Source: Salipiger mangrovisoli (lineage in GTDB: Bacteria > Pseudomonadota > Alphaproteobacteria > Rhodobacterales > Rhodobacteraceae). Taken from it: a stretch of 64,000 nucleotides of DNA. Each line of letters begins with the position of its first letter. The first letter of the stretch is position 1. Of the stretch, positions 1-11,610 are shown in pieces. The stretch is from positions 248,001 to 312,000 of the forward strand of contig NZ_JADFFK010000001.1 of the NCBI RefSeq assembly GCF_015223355.1. Direction: 5' to 3'. The position numbers and the translations under genes were made by a program. The notes under the pieces are model-generated. The model was not told the origin of the DNA, ran no database searches, and was given only the letters and a program-made list of their open reading frames with translations.

Positions 1-95
1 GCCTGACGCCGCCTCGGGGCGGGTACCGACAGGGTGCCCGCCTGCCGGCTTTACCCTTCGCCCATCCGGGCCCCGCGCAGGAAAGGTCCGTCCGC

Positions 96-1169
96 ATGTC
101 CACTGTCGTCGCTCTCCGTCCGATGCCGCGGCTCGCCGCGCCCGACGTGCGCATCGCCGCGCTGGTTACCTGTTTCGCACGCCACCGCCGCAGCGAGGAG
201 GACGTGTTCTGGCTGAAGGAGAATGCCGAGCTCCTGAACATCCTCGAATGCACCCGTGCGTCGGGCGGGGGCGGGATCGGTACGCAGGCGCTGCAGCCGC
301 ATGCGGGGTTCTACGCCACGGCCGAGGCACGGCTGGGCTTCTTTCCGCAGTATTACCGCTTCTTGCTGTCAATGGTGCTCGACCTCGAGGACCTCGGGAT
401 GGCCGGCGACACCGGGCTGCGCATGGCGCAGAGCATCCGCGACGCGGATCTGCCTGCGGCCGAGCTTTCGGATCTGCAACGCATGGAGGCGCGGCGGCTG
501 CTGGCGCGGCGCGGCCTTGCCGGCCGCAAGGATACCGGCCTTGAGGACCGGCTGCGTGCCTTCTGCGCCCGCCCCGGCACCTTCGCGCTGCCGAACAAGA
601 AAGCGGCCTATGAGCTCAGCCATATCGTCTTCTACCTCAGTGAATACGGGCGGCGCGATCCGCAGCTCGACGAGGCGGCGCGGACCAGCCTGCATTTCGC
701 GGGAAATCTTGCCTATCTTGAACAGAATTCCGACCTGCTGGCTGAAGTCTGCATCGCGCTACGCTACGCGGGGGAGGTCCCGCCCGTGCTCTGGACCGGC
801 TGGCTGAGCCGCGAGACGCATCTGTTCCGCGTCGCGTCGGGTCCGGATGGCCCGGTGCAGGACGGCTACCACGACTTTCTGGTCTGCAACTGGCAGCGCG
901 CGGTGGCGGGGGAAGACCCTTTCCGCAAGCCGCTCGAAGCCGGGCACATGCGGTTCGACCGCGCCGCGAGCGAGGCTGCGCCGCTGCGCGAGCTGTCGCG
1001 GGCGCTCTATGCCATGCAGGGCGGTCGCTGCGCCGACTGGGGTGTGATGCGCCGCCGCATGGGCGCGGCGCTGTCGCCGATGGTGCGCGGCCTGCTGGAC
1101 GAAATGGCGCTGGGCTCTGCGCATTTCGACGCCTTCTTCGAGGGCTTCGTCCGGGCCCGGCAGTCATGA
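96..1169 (+). CDS. Conserved hypothetical protein (possibly DUF6902 family)
   Basis: A 357-residue protein with no signal peptide, no membrane segment and no catalytic motif I recognise. It is rich in Arg, Ala and Leu and appears mostly alpha-helical. The start at 96 is preceded by AGGAAAGG, a good ribosome binding site. The stop overlaps the start of the next gene (ATGA at 1166-1169), so the two are translationally coupled, and this protein may work with the EamA transporter. The length and N-terminus resemble an uncharacterised Rhodobacterales family (my recollection is DUF6902, not verified). No function is proposed. Confidence 0.75.
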   Translation: MSTVVALRPMPRLAAPDVRIAALVTCFARHRRSEEDVFWLKENAELLNILECTRASGGGGIGTQALQPHAGFYATAEARLGFFPQYYRFLLSMVLDLEDLGMAGDTGLRMAQSIRDADLPAAELSDLQRMEARRLLARRGLAGRKDTGLEDRLRAFCARPGTFALPNKKAAYELSHIVFYLSEYGRRDPQLDEAARTSLHFAGNLAYLEQNSDLLAEVCIALRYAGEVPPVLWTGWLSRETHLFRVASGPDGPVQDGYHDFLVCNWQRAVAGEDPFRKPLEAGHMRFDRAASEAAPLRELSRALYAMQGGRCADWGVMRRRMGAALSPMVRGLLDEMALGSAHFDAFFEGFVRARQS

Positions 1170-2053
1170 GGACGTCGGGCGCGGCGCTGACCGGCGCGGG
1201 GCTCGTCGCGCTCTACACCGCGCTGATCGCCGCGGCGGACGGGATCACCAAGCTGATGTCGGGCGGCTATGCGGCCCCGCAGTTCTTTGCGCTGTCCTCG
1301 GCGCTGGTGCTTTGCCTTTCGGCCTGCGCCGCGGCCGGACAGGGCTCGGTGCGCGAGGGACTGAGCCTGCAAAGCCGGGGCACGATGGTGCTGCGCGCGC
1401 TGCTGACGGTGGTGGCGGCAATCGCCTTCTACATGGCATTCCGGCATCTGCCCTTTGCCGATGTGTTTGTCTTCATCGGGCTCATGCCGATCATCGCCGC
1501 CGCGCTTTCCGGTCCGGTGCTGGGAGAGCCGCTGCGCCCGGCGGCCTGGCTCGCGGTGGCGGCGGGGGCCTGCGGCCTGCTCTTCCTTGTGCCCGAGGGG
1601 CGCGCCGGGCTGGATGCCGGGCATCTCTGGGCGCTGCTCGCGGCGTTCGCCGGGACCGGCGCGATGGTCGCGGCCCGTGCCATCGCGCGGCGCGAGCGCA
1701 AGCCGCTGGCGCAGGTCTTCTGGCCCAATCTCGCGCTGGCGCTGGTCATGGGCGCGGCGCTGCCCTTCGTCTGGCAGCCGATGCCGCCCTCGGACTGGCT
1801 CTGGGTCGCGGGCTACGCGCTTTTGCTTTTCGGCGCGCGGCTCGTCTCGGTCGAGGCGCTGCGGCTGCTTCCGGCCTATGTGGCGACACCGCTGATGAAC
1901 CTGCAATTCGTCTGGATGGTGGGGATCGGCGCGTTCGGCTTCGGCGAGCTGCCAAGCCTCGGCAGCATGCTGGGGGCGGCGCTGGTCATCGGCTCGGGCC
2001 TCTGGCTGGTCGCCGACGAGGCGATGCCGGGGCAGAGGGTGCGGCGGGCATAG
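1166..2053 (+). CDS. EamA/DMT-family membrane transporter
   Basis: A 295-residue, very hydrophobic protein with about ten predicted transmembrane segments in two halves, the arrangement of the drug/metabolite transporter superfamily with two EamA domains. The first half has the typical stretch in which LPFADVFVFIGLMPI precedes a loop containing LGEPL; the second half contains EALRLLPAYVATPLMNLQ before the last helices. Members move small metabolites across the inner membrane; the substrate cannot be told from sequence. The start overlaps the stop of the upstream gene by four bases, so the pair forms an operon. It ends about 120 bases before alaS. Confidence 0.88.
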   Translation: MRTSGAALTGAGLVALYTALIAAADGITKLMSGGYAAPQFFALSSALVLCLSACAAAGQGSVREGLSLQSRGTMVLRALLTVVAAIAFYMAFRHLPFADVFVFIGLMPIIAAALSGPVLGEPLRPAAWLAVAAGACGLLFLVPEGRAGLDAGHLWALLAAFAGTGAMVAARAIARRERKPLAQVFWPNLALALVMGAALPFVWQPMPPSDWLWVAGYALLLFGARLVSVEALRLLPAYVATPLMNLQFVWMVGIGAFGFGELPSLGSMLGAALVIGSGLWLVADEAMPGQRVRRA

Positions 2054-2170
2054 CGGCTCTGGCTGCGCAACCGTCCTGCGGTCGCGCTTTTCGCGGGCGG
2101 CTTATGGACAGGGACCTTATGGGGATATACACCCGTCCGGAACCCGCAGACGAGGCGCAAGAGAACACCC

Positions 2171-4846
<2,676 letters not shown>

Positions 4847-4868
4847 TCAAAAGCTTAGGGAGGAGCTT

Positions 4869-5153
4869 ATGACCGCTTACATGATCGCCCGCATCGAGGT
4901 CACCGACCCCGAGGACTATGCCGTCTATGCTGGCCAAACCGTTGCGCTCGCCGAGAAATTCGGCGGGCGTTTCCTTGTGAAGGGCGGCCCGCAGGCCTTC
5001 GTCGAAGGCACGGGGCCGGGCCGTCACGTGGTGGTGGAATTCCCCAGCCGCATCGCGGCCGAACGCTGGTACAACTCGCCCGAGTACCAGCGCATCCTGC
5101 CCATCGCCCTGCGCGCCTCGCTGCGCGACCTCGTCATCGTGGAAGGACTCTGA
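4869..5153 (+). CDS. DUF1330 family small protein (first of a tandem pair)
   Basis: A 94-residue protein of the DUF1330 family (dimeric alpha/beta ferredoxin-like fold), recognisable from the pattern Y-x-A-R-x-x-V-T-D at the N-terminus, the central GG-x-F-L-V-(K/R)-G-G, and VVEFPS followed by W-Y-NSPEYQ. I chose the ATG at 4869, immediately after a strong AGGAG at 4861-4865; a longer reading frame runs back into alaS and has no support. The stop overlaps the start of the next gene by one base (TGATG). The biochemical role of the family is not established; a small-molecule-binding or oxygenase-like dimer is a reasonable guess. Confidence 0.88.
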   Translation: MTAYMIARIEVTDPEDYAVYAGQTVALAEKFGGRFLVKGGPQAFVEGTGPGRHVVVEFPSRIAAERWYNSPEYQRILPIALRASLRDLVIVEGL

Positions 5154-5440
5154 TGCCCGCTCTCTGGATCGCCCATGTCACCGTCACGGACGAGGACGCC
5201 TACGGCAAATACGCCAAGCTCGCCGGTCCCGCGATCGCCAAGCACGGCGGGGCCTTCATCGCCCGCGGCGGGCGCTACGTGCAGCTCGAGGGCAGGGACC
5301 GCCCGCGCAACGTCGTGGCGAAATTCCCCTCGGTCGAGGCGGCCGAGGCCTGCTACCACTCGCCCGAGTACCAGGAGGCCCTGGGCCACGCCCGCGGCGC
5401 GTCCGAACGCGAGCTGCTGATCGTCGAGACCACCGAGTAA
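5153..5440 (+). CDS. DUF1330 family small protein (second of a tandem pair)
   Basis: A 95-residue paralogue of the gene just upstream. The two share the same framework (V-T-D near the start, GG-x-F-(L/I)-x-(K/R)-GG, V-x-(E/K)-FPS, Y-x-SPEYQ, then L-(V/L)-IVE) but differ at most other positions, so the duplication is old. Translation is coupled through the TGATG overlap at 5151-5155. Coupled expression of two distinct members suggests a heterodimer, since this fold normally dimerises. Function unknown. Confidence 0.88.
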   Translation: MPALWIAHVTVTDEDAYGKYAKLAGPAIAKHGGAFIARGGRYVQLEGRDRPRNVVAKFPSVEAAEACYHSPEYQEALGHARGASERELLIVETTE

Positions 5441-5447
5441 ACCGGGA

Positions 5448-5798
5448 TTGAGCCTCGCGCATCTGCTGCCGGTGCTGCTGCTGGTGGCCTCCAATCTCTT
5501 CATGACCATGGCCTGGTACGGGCATCTGCGCTTTCCCGGCGCGCCGCTCTGGGCCGTGGTCTTCATCAGCTGGGGCATCGCGCTGGTGGAATACTGGCTC
5601 GCGGTGCCGGCCAACCGGCTCGGCCACCGCGTCTATTCCGCCGCCGAGCTGAAAACCCTGCAGGAAGTCATCACGCTGGTGGTCTTCGCCGGCTTCTCGG
5701 CCTTCTGGCTGAAGGAGCCGCTGACGCTCAACCACGCGGTCGGCTTCGGTTTCATCGCCCTCGGCGCCTTCTTCATCTTCCGCGGCCCCTTCGGCTGA
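5448..5798 (+). CDS. DUF486/DMT-like small membrane protein
   Basis: A 116-residue inner-membrane protein with four hydrophobic segments. It matches the DUF486 family by VLLLVASNLFMTMAWYGHL at the N-terminus, EYWLAVPANRLG in the middle, and AELKTLQE before helix three. This family is a half-size relative of DMT transporters and probably works as a dimer; no substrate is known. The start codon is TTG at 5448, seven bases after the DUF1330 stop, and no ATG in frame would keep the first helix. It closes a short run of plus-strand genes; a GC-rich terminator and repeat region follow. Confidence 0.85.
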   Translation: MSLAHLLPVLLLVASNLFMTMAWYGHLRFPGAPLWAVVFISWGIALVEYWLAVPANRLGHRVYSAAELKTLQEVITLVVFAGFSAFWLKEPLTLNHAVGFGFIALGAFFIFRGPFG

Positions 5799-5817
5799 GC
5801 CGGGCCCGCCGGGCATG

Positions 5818-5850
5818 AAAAAAGCGCGGCCCCCGCAAGGGGACCGCGCT
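5818..5850 (-). terminator. Rho-independent terminator of typA
   Basis: A strong hairpin with stems AGCGCGG/CCGCGCT and CCCC/GGGG, a GCAA tetraloop and one internal mismatch. On the minus strand it is followed by a run of six T. It lies downstream of the typA stop, so it most likely ends the typA transcript. On the plus strand only a weak T-rich tract follows, so it may act poorly in that direction. Confidence 0.75.
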
Positions 5851-5855
5851 CGCAA

Positions 5856-5933
5856 TTTCTTCTCTTTCCAAATACGCCGGGGGTCCGGGGGCAGAGCCCC
5901 CGCCTTTTCCCTGCGCGGGGGCAGGGCCCCCGC
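5856..5933 (+). repeat. Extragenic GC-hairpin repeat, copy 1
   Basis: The segment starts with TTTCTTCT, then AAATA, then a CCGGGGG run leading into the hairpin GGGGGC-AGA-GCCCCC (5887-5901). A second hairpin with an 8-bp stem follows (5915-5933). The same order of elements occurs in inverted orientation at 62291-62340. From memory, similar extragenic units are scattered through Rhodobacteraceae genomes. It sits between the 3' ends of two converging genes. Confidence 0.6.
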
Positions 5934-5943
5934 GTCCTGCGGT

Positions 5944-7761
5944 TTACTGGCTGCGCGACTGGCGCTTGCGCTCGTGCGGGTCGAGGTAGCGCTTGCGCAG
6001 GCGGATCGCGTTCGGCGTCACTTCCACCAGCTCGTCGTCGTTAATGTAGGCGATGGCCTCTTCCAGCGACAGGGTGATCGGCGTGGTCAGGCGGACCGCT
6101 TCGTCGGTGCCCGAGGCCCGCACGTTGGTCAGCTTCTTGCCCTTCAGCGGGTTCACTTCCAGGTCGTTGTCGCGGCTGTGCTCGCCGATGATCATGCCCT
6201 GGTAGACCGGCGCCTGCGCTCCGAGGAACATCTTGCCGCGGTCCTCGAGGTTCCACAGCGCATAGGCCACGGCCTCGCCGTTCTCCATCGAGATCAGCAC
6301 GCCGGCGCGGCGGCCCTCGATGGCGCCCTTGTGCGGGGTCCAGCCATGGAAGGTGCGGTTCAGCACGCCGGTGCCGCGGGTGTCGGTGAGGAACTCGCCG
6401 TGGTAGCCGATCAGGCCGCGCGAGGGCACATGGGCCACGATGCGGGTCTTGCCGGCACCGGCGGGCTTCATCTCGACCAGCTCGCCCTTGCGCGGGCCGG
6501 TGATCTTCTCGATCACCGCGCCGGTGTATTCGTCATCCACGTCGATGGTGACTTCCTCGACCGGCTCCATGCGGGTGCCGCCATCATCTTTCATGATCAC
6601 CTGCGGGCGCGAGATCGACAGCTCGAAGCCCTCGCGGCGCATGTTCTCGATGAGAACGCCCATCTGCAGTTCGCCGCGGCCCGAGACCTCGAAGGCCTCG
6701 CCACCGGGGGTGTCGGCGATCTTGATCGCCACGTTGCCCTCGGCTTCCTTCATCAGGCGCTCGCGGATGACGCGCGACTGCACCTTCTTGCCGTCGCGGC
6801 CGGCGAGCGGGCTGTCGTTGATGCCGAAGGTCACGGTGATGGTCGGCGGATCGATCGGCTGGGCGTCGAGCGGCTCGTCGACGGCCAGTGCGCAGATGGT
6901 GTCGGCCACGGTCGCCTTGGTCATGCCGGCGAGCGAGACGATGTCGCCCGCGAGGCCCTCGTCGATGTCCGCCTGCGCGAGGCCACGGAAGGCCTGCACG
7001 CGGGTGACGCGGAACTGTTCGATCTTCTGGCCGATGCGGCTGATCGCCTGCACGGTCTGGCCGACCTTGACGCGGCCGGACTCGATGCGGCCGGTCAGCA
7101 GGCGGCCGACGAAGGGGTCGGAGCCGAGCGTGGTGGCCAGCATGCGGAAGTCTTCGTCCTGGTGCTTGATCTGGCGCGGCGCGGGCACGTGGTCGACGAT
7201 CAGGCGGAACAGCGCGTCGAGGTTCTTGCGCGGCCCGTCGAGCTCGGCATCGGCCCAGCCGTTGCGGCCCGAGGCGTACATGTGCGGGAAGTCGAGCTGG
7301 TCCTCGTCCGCGCCGAGCGAGGCGAAGAGGTCGAAGCACTCGTCGAGCGCGCGGTCGGGCTCGGCATCCGGCTTGTCGACCTTGTTCAGCACCACGATCG
7401 GGCGCAGGCCGAGGCGCAGCGCCTTCGAGGTCACGAACTTGGTCTGCGGCATCGGGCCCTCGGCCGCGTCCACCAGCAGCACCACGCCGTCCACCATGCT
7501 CAGGATGCGCTCGACCTCGCCGCCGAAGTCGGCGTGGCCGGGGGTGTCGACGATGTTGATGCGGGTGTTTTTCCACTCGACCGAGGTCGGCTTGGCGAAG
7601 ATGGTGATGCCACGCTCGCGCTCGAGATCGTTGCTGTCCATGGCGCGCTCGGCCACGGCCTGGTTCTCGCGGAACGCGCCGGACTGTTTGAGCAGCTCGT
7701 CCACCAGCGTGGTCTTGCCATGGTCAACGTGGGCGATGATCGCGATATTGCGCAGGTCCAT
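5944..7761 (-). CDS. typA: Translational GTPase TypA/BipA
   Basis: Ribosome-binding GTPase of the elongation-factor family, 605 residues, the usual length. G1 is HVDHGKTTL near residue 17; G3 is [13 protein letters not shown]4 is NKVD. The elongation-factor domains II, III and V follow, then the TypA-specific C-terminal region ([18 protein letters not shown], then the [15 protein letters not shown] motif). The protein assists ribosome assembly and translation under stress or cold. It is a single-gene unit with its own hairpin terminator. The divergent neighbour upstream on the same strand is a small multidrug transporter. Confidence 0.97.
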   Translation of the reverse strand: MDLRNIAIIAHVDHGKTTLVDELLKQSGAFRENQAVAERAMDSNDLERERGITIFAKPTSVEWKNTRINIVDTPGHADFGGEVERILSMVDGVVLLVDAAEGPMPQTKFVTSKALRLGLRPIVVLNKVDKPDAEPDRALDECFDLFASLGADEDQLDFPHMYASGRNGWADAELDGPRKNLDALFRLIVDHVPAPRQIKHQDEDFRMLATTLGSDPFVGRLLTGRIESGRVKVGQTVQAISRIGQKIEQFRVTRVQAFRGLAQADIDEGLAGDIVSLAGMTKATVADTICALAVDEPLDAQPIDPPTITVTFGINDSPLAGRDGKKVQSRVIRERLMKEAEGNVAIKIADTPGGEAFEVSGRGELQMGVLIENMRREGFELSISRPQVIMKDDGGTRMEPVEEVTIDVDDEYTGAVIEKITGPRKGELVEMKPAGAGKTRIVAHVPSRGLIGYHGEFLTDTRGTGVLNRTFHGWTPHKGAIEGRRAGVLISMENGEAVAYALWNLEDRGKMFLGAQAPVYQGMIIGEHSRDNDLEVNPLKGKKLTNVRASGTDEAVRLTTPITLSLEEAIAYINDDELVEVTPNAIRLRKRYLDPHERKRQSRSQ

Positions 7762-7824
7762 AGGAATGCCTTTGAAGGGAGGTTTGCGCGCGGGTTAGCC
7801 GGGGAAGGGGGAAATTGCCAGCAC

Positions 7825-8154
7825 TTAATGCGGAGAGGCCCCGGAAAACAGGTGAATCACGAGGATCCCGGCAACAATCAGCCCCATTCCGAGGAGTGCC
7901 GCAAGGTCGAGCTTCTGCCCGAAGGCGACGAGCCCGATCACCGAGATGAAGACGATGCCCAGTCCGGACCACATCGCGTAGGCCAGTCCGACCGGCATGG
8001 CGCGCAGCACGATCGACAGCAGGTAGAAGGCGGCGGCATAGGCGATGACCACGATCAGCGAGGGCAGCGGACGGGTGAACTGCTGGCTGGCCTGCAGCGC
8101 GGCGGTGCCGATGGTCTCGGCCAGAACGGCAAGGGCGAGCGTTATGTAGGGCAT
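7825..8154 (-). CDS. Small multidrug resistance (SMR) family transporter
   Basis: A 109-residue protein with four transmembrane helices. It begins MPYITLALAVLAETIGTAAL, in which the conserved glutamate of helix 1 (Glu13 or 14), essential for proton/drug exchange in the SMR family, is present. The GLAYAMWSGLG motif of helix 3 is also clear. These proteins form antiparallel dimers and export cationic compounds or guanidinium. I chose the start at 8154; an upstream frame extension is Arg-rich and lacks the family start. The exact subtype (EmrE/Qac or Gdx/SugE) is undecided, although LAYAMWSGLG favours the EmrE/Qac type. Confidence 0.9.
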   Translation of the reverse strand: MPYITLALAVLAETIGTAALQASQQFTRPLPSLIVVIAYAAAFYLLSIVLRAMPVGLAYAMWSGLGIVFISVIGLVAFGQKLDLAALLGMGLIVAGILVIHLFSGASPH

Positions 8155-8310
8155 TGCGAACTCCGGTGACGCTGCCGTCCTTCTCGCCTGTCCGCTGCGC
8201 GGCTGCAAGCCGGCGGCGCGGCATGACCGGCGCGAAGATCGGCGGCCTTAACTTGGCGTGAGGGAATCCCGGCTAGACGGGGGCAGAGGTCCCAATCGCG
8301 GAGGTGTCCA

Positions 8311-8934
8311 ATGTTTTTCCGTACCGTCTCAGCCTGGTGCGGGCACCCTGTCGGTGCCCAGGGCGCGGCGCTGCACCTTGTGTCGGCGCTTCTGTTGATC
8401 CCGGCCTCAGGTGCGGGGGCCGAGCAGATCGCCCCGCCGCTGTTGGCGGTTGTCACGCAATACGTCACGCCCTTGATGGAGGATCCGGCGCTTGTCGCCG
8501 CGGTCCGCGACCAGAACGCGGTGACCGCCGGGTATGACGACGCGAAGATCGCCGAGCTGGATGCCCGCTGGATGTCCGAGATCGGCGCGTCCGAGATACC
8601 GACCATCGCACCGGTCTGGGAAAACCCGGTGGCCGACTTGCTGCGGGCTCAGGTCACCGCTTCGGGCGGGCTGATCCGCGAGATGTTCGTGATGGATGCG
8701 CGCGGGCTCAACGTTGCGGTGTCGAATTTGACCTCGGATTACTGGCAAGGCGACGAAGACAAGTTTCTTCAAACCTATGGCCGCGGCGCCGGAGCGATGC
8801 ACGCCGGCGCCGTGGATTTCGACGAATCGAGCCAGATCTACATGCAGCAGATTTCCGTGACCCTGTCCGATCCGCAGAGCGGCGCGCCGATCGGCGCCCT
8901 GACCGTCGGGCTCGACGCGGAGATGCTGCCATGA
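8311..8934 (+). CDS. Secreted PDC/Cache-like sensor domain protein
   Basis: A 207-residue protein with an N-terminal hydrophobic segment (residues about 20-37, a signal peptide or anchor) followed by a single PDC-type sensor fold. Diagnostic features are LIREMFVMDARGLNVAVS, then TSDYWQGDE, then DESSQIYMQQ, and GALTVGLD at the end. It has no signalling domain. A near-ideal GGAGGTG precedes the start. The stop overlaps the ATG of the downstream chemoreceptor (ATGA at 8931), so the two are made together. The simplest reading is a periplasmic ligand-binding partner of that receptor. A free regulatory or chaperone-like role is possible. Confidence 0.85.
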   Translation: MFFRTVSAWCGHPVGAQGAALHLVSALLLIPASGAGAEQIAPPLLAVVTQYVTPLMEDPALVAAVRDQNAVTAGYDDAKIAELDARWMSEIGASEIPTIAPVWENPVADLLRAQVTASGGLIREMFVMDARGLNVAVSNLTSDYWQGDEDKFLQTYGRGAGAMHAGAVDFDESSQIYMQQISVTLSDPQSGAPIGALTVGLDAEMLP

Positions 8935-10688
8935 AAATGCGACTTCCCCGGCTTGGCGCGGGCTTGCAAGGATCGCAGCTGCGGCGTGTCTCGGCTTCGG
9001 TTTTCACAAAGGTGGCGGGGCTGGTGATCGTCTCGACGCTGGTGGTGGCCTGCTTGCTGGCCTGGCAGGCCTGGCGGCTCAGCGACAAGGTGACCCAGAC
9101 CGGCATCGCGGGCATGGCACGGCAATCGGTGAACGCGGCGGCGGCCACGCTGCTGCCGGCGCTGCGCTTCCGCGACGAGGCGCGAACCGTTGCGCTGCTC
9201 GAGGAGCAGCTGGGCAGCGGTGACGCGGATCTCCTCGGCGGCCTTGTCCTGGGCGCGGACGGGCAGATCCTCGCGGAGCTCGGCACCACCAGCGGGCAGC
9301 AGGCCGAGCTGGTTGCCATCGCGCAGGAGGCGCTGTCGAGCGGCGGGCGCGCGGGCACGGCGGGCGGCTATCTCGCCGCCGAGGCGGTGGTGCTCCAGGG
9401 GCAGGATGCGCCGCTCGGCGCGGTTGCCATGGCCTGGACGGACAGCGCGATGAAGCAGGTCGTCGAGCGTGACAAGACGGTCATGGTCGCGACAGCGGTG
9501 GGGGGGCTGGTGACGATGCTGCTGCTCGTCGTGCTGTGGCTGCGCCGCATCGTGCTCGGCCCGCTGACCGCACTTCAGAACGCGATGGCCCGCGTGGCGG
9601 CGGGCGACTATGAAGTGGATCTGCCGATGCAGTCTCGCCGCGACGAATTCGGCGAACTCGCACGGCACCTGGCCGATCTGACCGCAACGCTCGCGCGTGG
9701 ACGCGAGGCGCAGGAGGCGCGGGGCCGCGCCCATGAGGCGCAGAACCGCGTGGTGCGCCATCTCAGCGATGCGCTTGATGCGCTGGCGGCGGGGTCACTG
9801 CACCACGCGATCGCCGAGGAATTTCCCGGCGAGTACGAGGAACTGCGCGGCAATTACAACCGAGCGGTCGAAAGTCTGCGCGCCACGATGACCGAGGTGA
9901 ATTCCGGCGCGCTCAACATCCACAGCAGCGCCGAGGAGATCGCGCGCGCCTCTGACGACCTGTCGCGGCGGACCGAGACCCAGGCGGCGACGCTGGAAGA
10001 GACCGCGGCGGCGCTCGAAGAGATGCTGTCGCGGGTGCGGGAGGCGGCGCAATCGGCGAAGGATGCCGAGGGCAGCGTACAGACCGCCTCGAAGCTGGCA
10101 GATCAGAACGGCGAGGTCATGCGCTCGGCGATCGAGGCAATGGCCGGGATCGAGCGCAGCTCGCAGCAGATCAACGAGATCATCGGCGTGATCGACGACA
10201 TCGCCTTCCAGACCAACCTTTTGGCGCTCAACGCGGGGGTCGAGGCGGCCCGCGCCGGGGCCTCGGGCAAGGGTTTCGCGGTGGTGGCCTCCGAGGTGCG
10301 CGCGCTGGCGCAGCGCAGCTCGGACGCGGCGCAGCAGATCAAGACGCTGATCAGCGGCTCGGCGGACCGGGTGCGGGATGGCGTGGAACTTGTCGAGCGC
10401 TCGGGCGAGGCGCTTGGCGAGGTGGTCGCGCAGGTGAGCCAGATCGCGACGCTGGTCGGAACGATTGCCGGGGTTGCCGCGGAGCAGGCGCAGGGCCTGA
10501 ACGAGATCAACGTCGGGGTCAGCAATCTCGATCGGGTCACCCAGCAGAACGCCGCCATGGTCGAACAAAGCACCGCGGCGGCGCATATGCTGCGGGGTGA
10601 CGCGGGGCGCCTGTCCGACCTCATGCGCGGCTTCAACGTCGGTGACGTGGCGCCGCAGCAAAGCGCGCGCGCGACGGCGGCTGCCTGA
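8931..10688 (+). CDS. Methyl-accepting chemotaxis protein
   Basis: Transmembrane chemoreceptor, 585 residues. TM1 spans about 28-47. The periplasmic domain, about 50-182, is small and not a PDC I recognise. TM2 spans about 183-204 and is followed by a HAMP domain (205-257) and a second HAMP-like linker (about 280-325). The long antiparallel coiled coil has the conserved hairpin tip IDDIAFQTNLLALNAGVEAA (421-440), where CheW and CheA bind. Ala-Glu-rich methylation helices are present; no CheR-binding pentapeptide is seen at the end. It is translationally coupled to a secreted sensor protein. No cheA or cheY lies nearby, so it must feed a pathway encoded elsewhere. Confidence 0.95.
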   Translation: MKMRLPRLGAGLQGSQLRRVSASVFTKVAGLVIVSTLVVACLLAWQAWRLSDKVTQTGIAGMARQSVNAAAATLLPALRFRDEARTVALLEEQLGSGDADLLGGLVLGADGQILAELGTTSGQQAELVAIAQEALSSGGRAGTAGGYLAAEAVVLQGQDAPLGAVAMAWTDSAMKQVVERDKTVMVATAVGGLVTMLLLVVLWLRRIVLGPLTALQNAMARVAAGDYEVDLPMQSRRDEFGELARHLADLTATLARGREAQEARGRAHEAQNRVVRHLSDALDALAAGSLHHAIAEEFPGEYEELRGNYNRAVESLRATMTEVNSGALNIHSSAEEIARASDDLSRRTETQAATLEETAAALEEMLSRVREAAQSAKDAEGSVQTASKLADQNGEVMRSAIEAMAGIERSSQQINEIIGVIDDIAFQTNLLALNAGVEAARAGASGKGFAVVASEVRALAQRSSDAAQQIKTLISGSADRVRDGVELVERSGEALGEVVAQVSQIATLVGTIAGVAAEQAQGLNEINVGVSNLDRVTQQNAAMVEQSTAAAHMLRGDAGRLSDLMRGFNVGDVAPQQSARATAAA

Positions 10689-10693
10689 GGGGC

Positions 10694-11557
10694 TCAGGCC
10701 TTCGCGTCGATGGCGGCGGCGACCACTGCCACGAAATCCGCCTCGTCGCGCACCGTGGCCATGTCGGAAGCCTCGACTGTCACGCCCCAGTTCCGCGCCA
10801 TGGCCTCGTAACGGGGCTGGCGATGCGCCAGCGCCTGCGCATAGGTCCAGCGGATGAAGGCGTCGGGATCCACCGTGGTTTCCGAGAGCCCTGTCTCGCC
10901 GAGATAGCGGCGCCATGCCGCCTCGAGAAACTCGGGTTGGTAGGACATCGGCTTCGGAGCGCGGTCGAAGCGCCGGATCAACTCTCCGGTATGGGCCTCG
11001 CTGCCGCGGATCCAGACCATCAACGCCTGGCGGGACAACTCGGTGAGGATCGGATCGCGGGGGTTTTCGGCGTCCACCCATTCGCAGATCGACCCGCCGG
11101 TGTCGCAGACGAAATGCGGATAGCCGTAGAGCTGCTGTGCCCGCTCGATGAAATAGCCGGTGTCCAGCAGCGCCTGTTCCTCGGCGCGGCGGAACTGCTC
11201 CTGGCGCAGCTTGTAGGTGTCAATCGGCAGGCCGCCCTTGGCCGGATCGCCCGGTTTGCCAAGATAGGCCGACACCGGCGTCAGATTCTCGAAGCTGAGG
11301 TTCGAGCCGATGTAGATCGAATCCGACAGCAGCATCTCGCGCAGGAAAGGGTTCTTCATCGCCTCTGCCTTGGCGTTGTCGGCGATGTATTCGCCCATGT
11401 AGCGCGTGCCGATACGGTAATCGATCGAGTAGTGGAACCAGTCGCCGGACTGCCGCAGCATTGACGAAACATGGGTCTTGCCGAGCCCCGACATGGCAAA
11501 AAGCACCACGTGCCTGCGCGCGGCATCACGCCAGTCTGCGGCGGTTTCATACAGCAT
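10694..11557 (-). CDS. P-loop ATPase-like protein of unknown function
   Basis: A 287-residue soluble protein with a Walker A-like loop, AMSGLGKTHVS, at residues about 20-30. The first glycine of the usual GxxxxGK(S/T) is replaced by Ala. The rest contains many Tyr, Trp and Asp residues and a conserved-looking CDTGGSICEW, which suggests a nucleotide kinase-like fold acting on a small substrate. I know similar proteins only as 'ATPase' in Rhodobacteraceae. It converges with the chemoreceptor with a five-base gap and sits 53 bases downstream of an EamA gene. No function is proposed. Confidence 0.75.
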   Translation of the reverse strand: MLYETAADWRDAARRHVVLFAMSGLGKTHVSSMLRQSGDWFHYSIDYRIGTRYMGEYIADNAKAEAMKNPFLREMLLSDSIYIGSNLSFENLTPVSAYLGKPGDPAKGGLPIDTYKLRQEQFRRAEEQALLDTGYFIERAQQLYGYPHFVCDTGGSICEWVDAENPRDPILTELSRQALMVWIRGSEAHTGELIRRFDRAPKPMSYQPEFLEAAWRRYLGETGLSETTVDPDAFIRWTYAQALAHRQPRYEAMARNWGVTVEASDMATVRDEADFVAVVAAAIDAKA

Positions 11558-11610
11558 GGATCGGCTCCTGGGTCATTCGCCCCGACAGGTACTTGCGGCC
11601 GCGACCGGCG

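Noticed and set aside
5815-8169. A 784-residue open frame on the plus strand
   Set aside because: Antisense to typA and the SMR gene, Arg/His/Gly-rich, with no recognisable domain.
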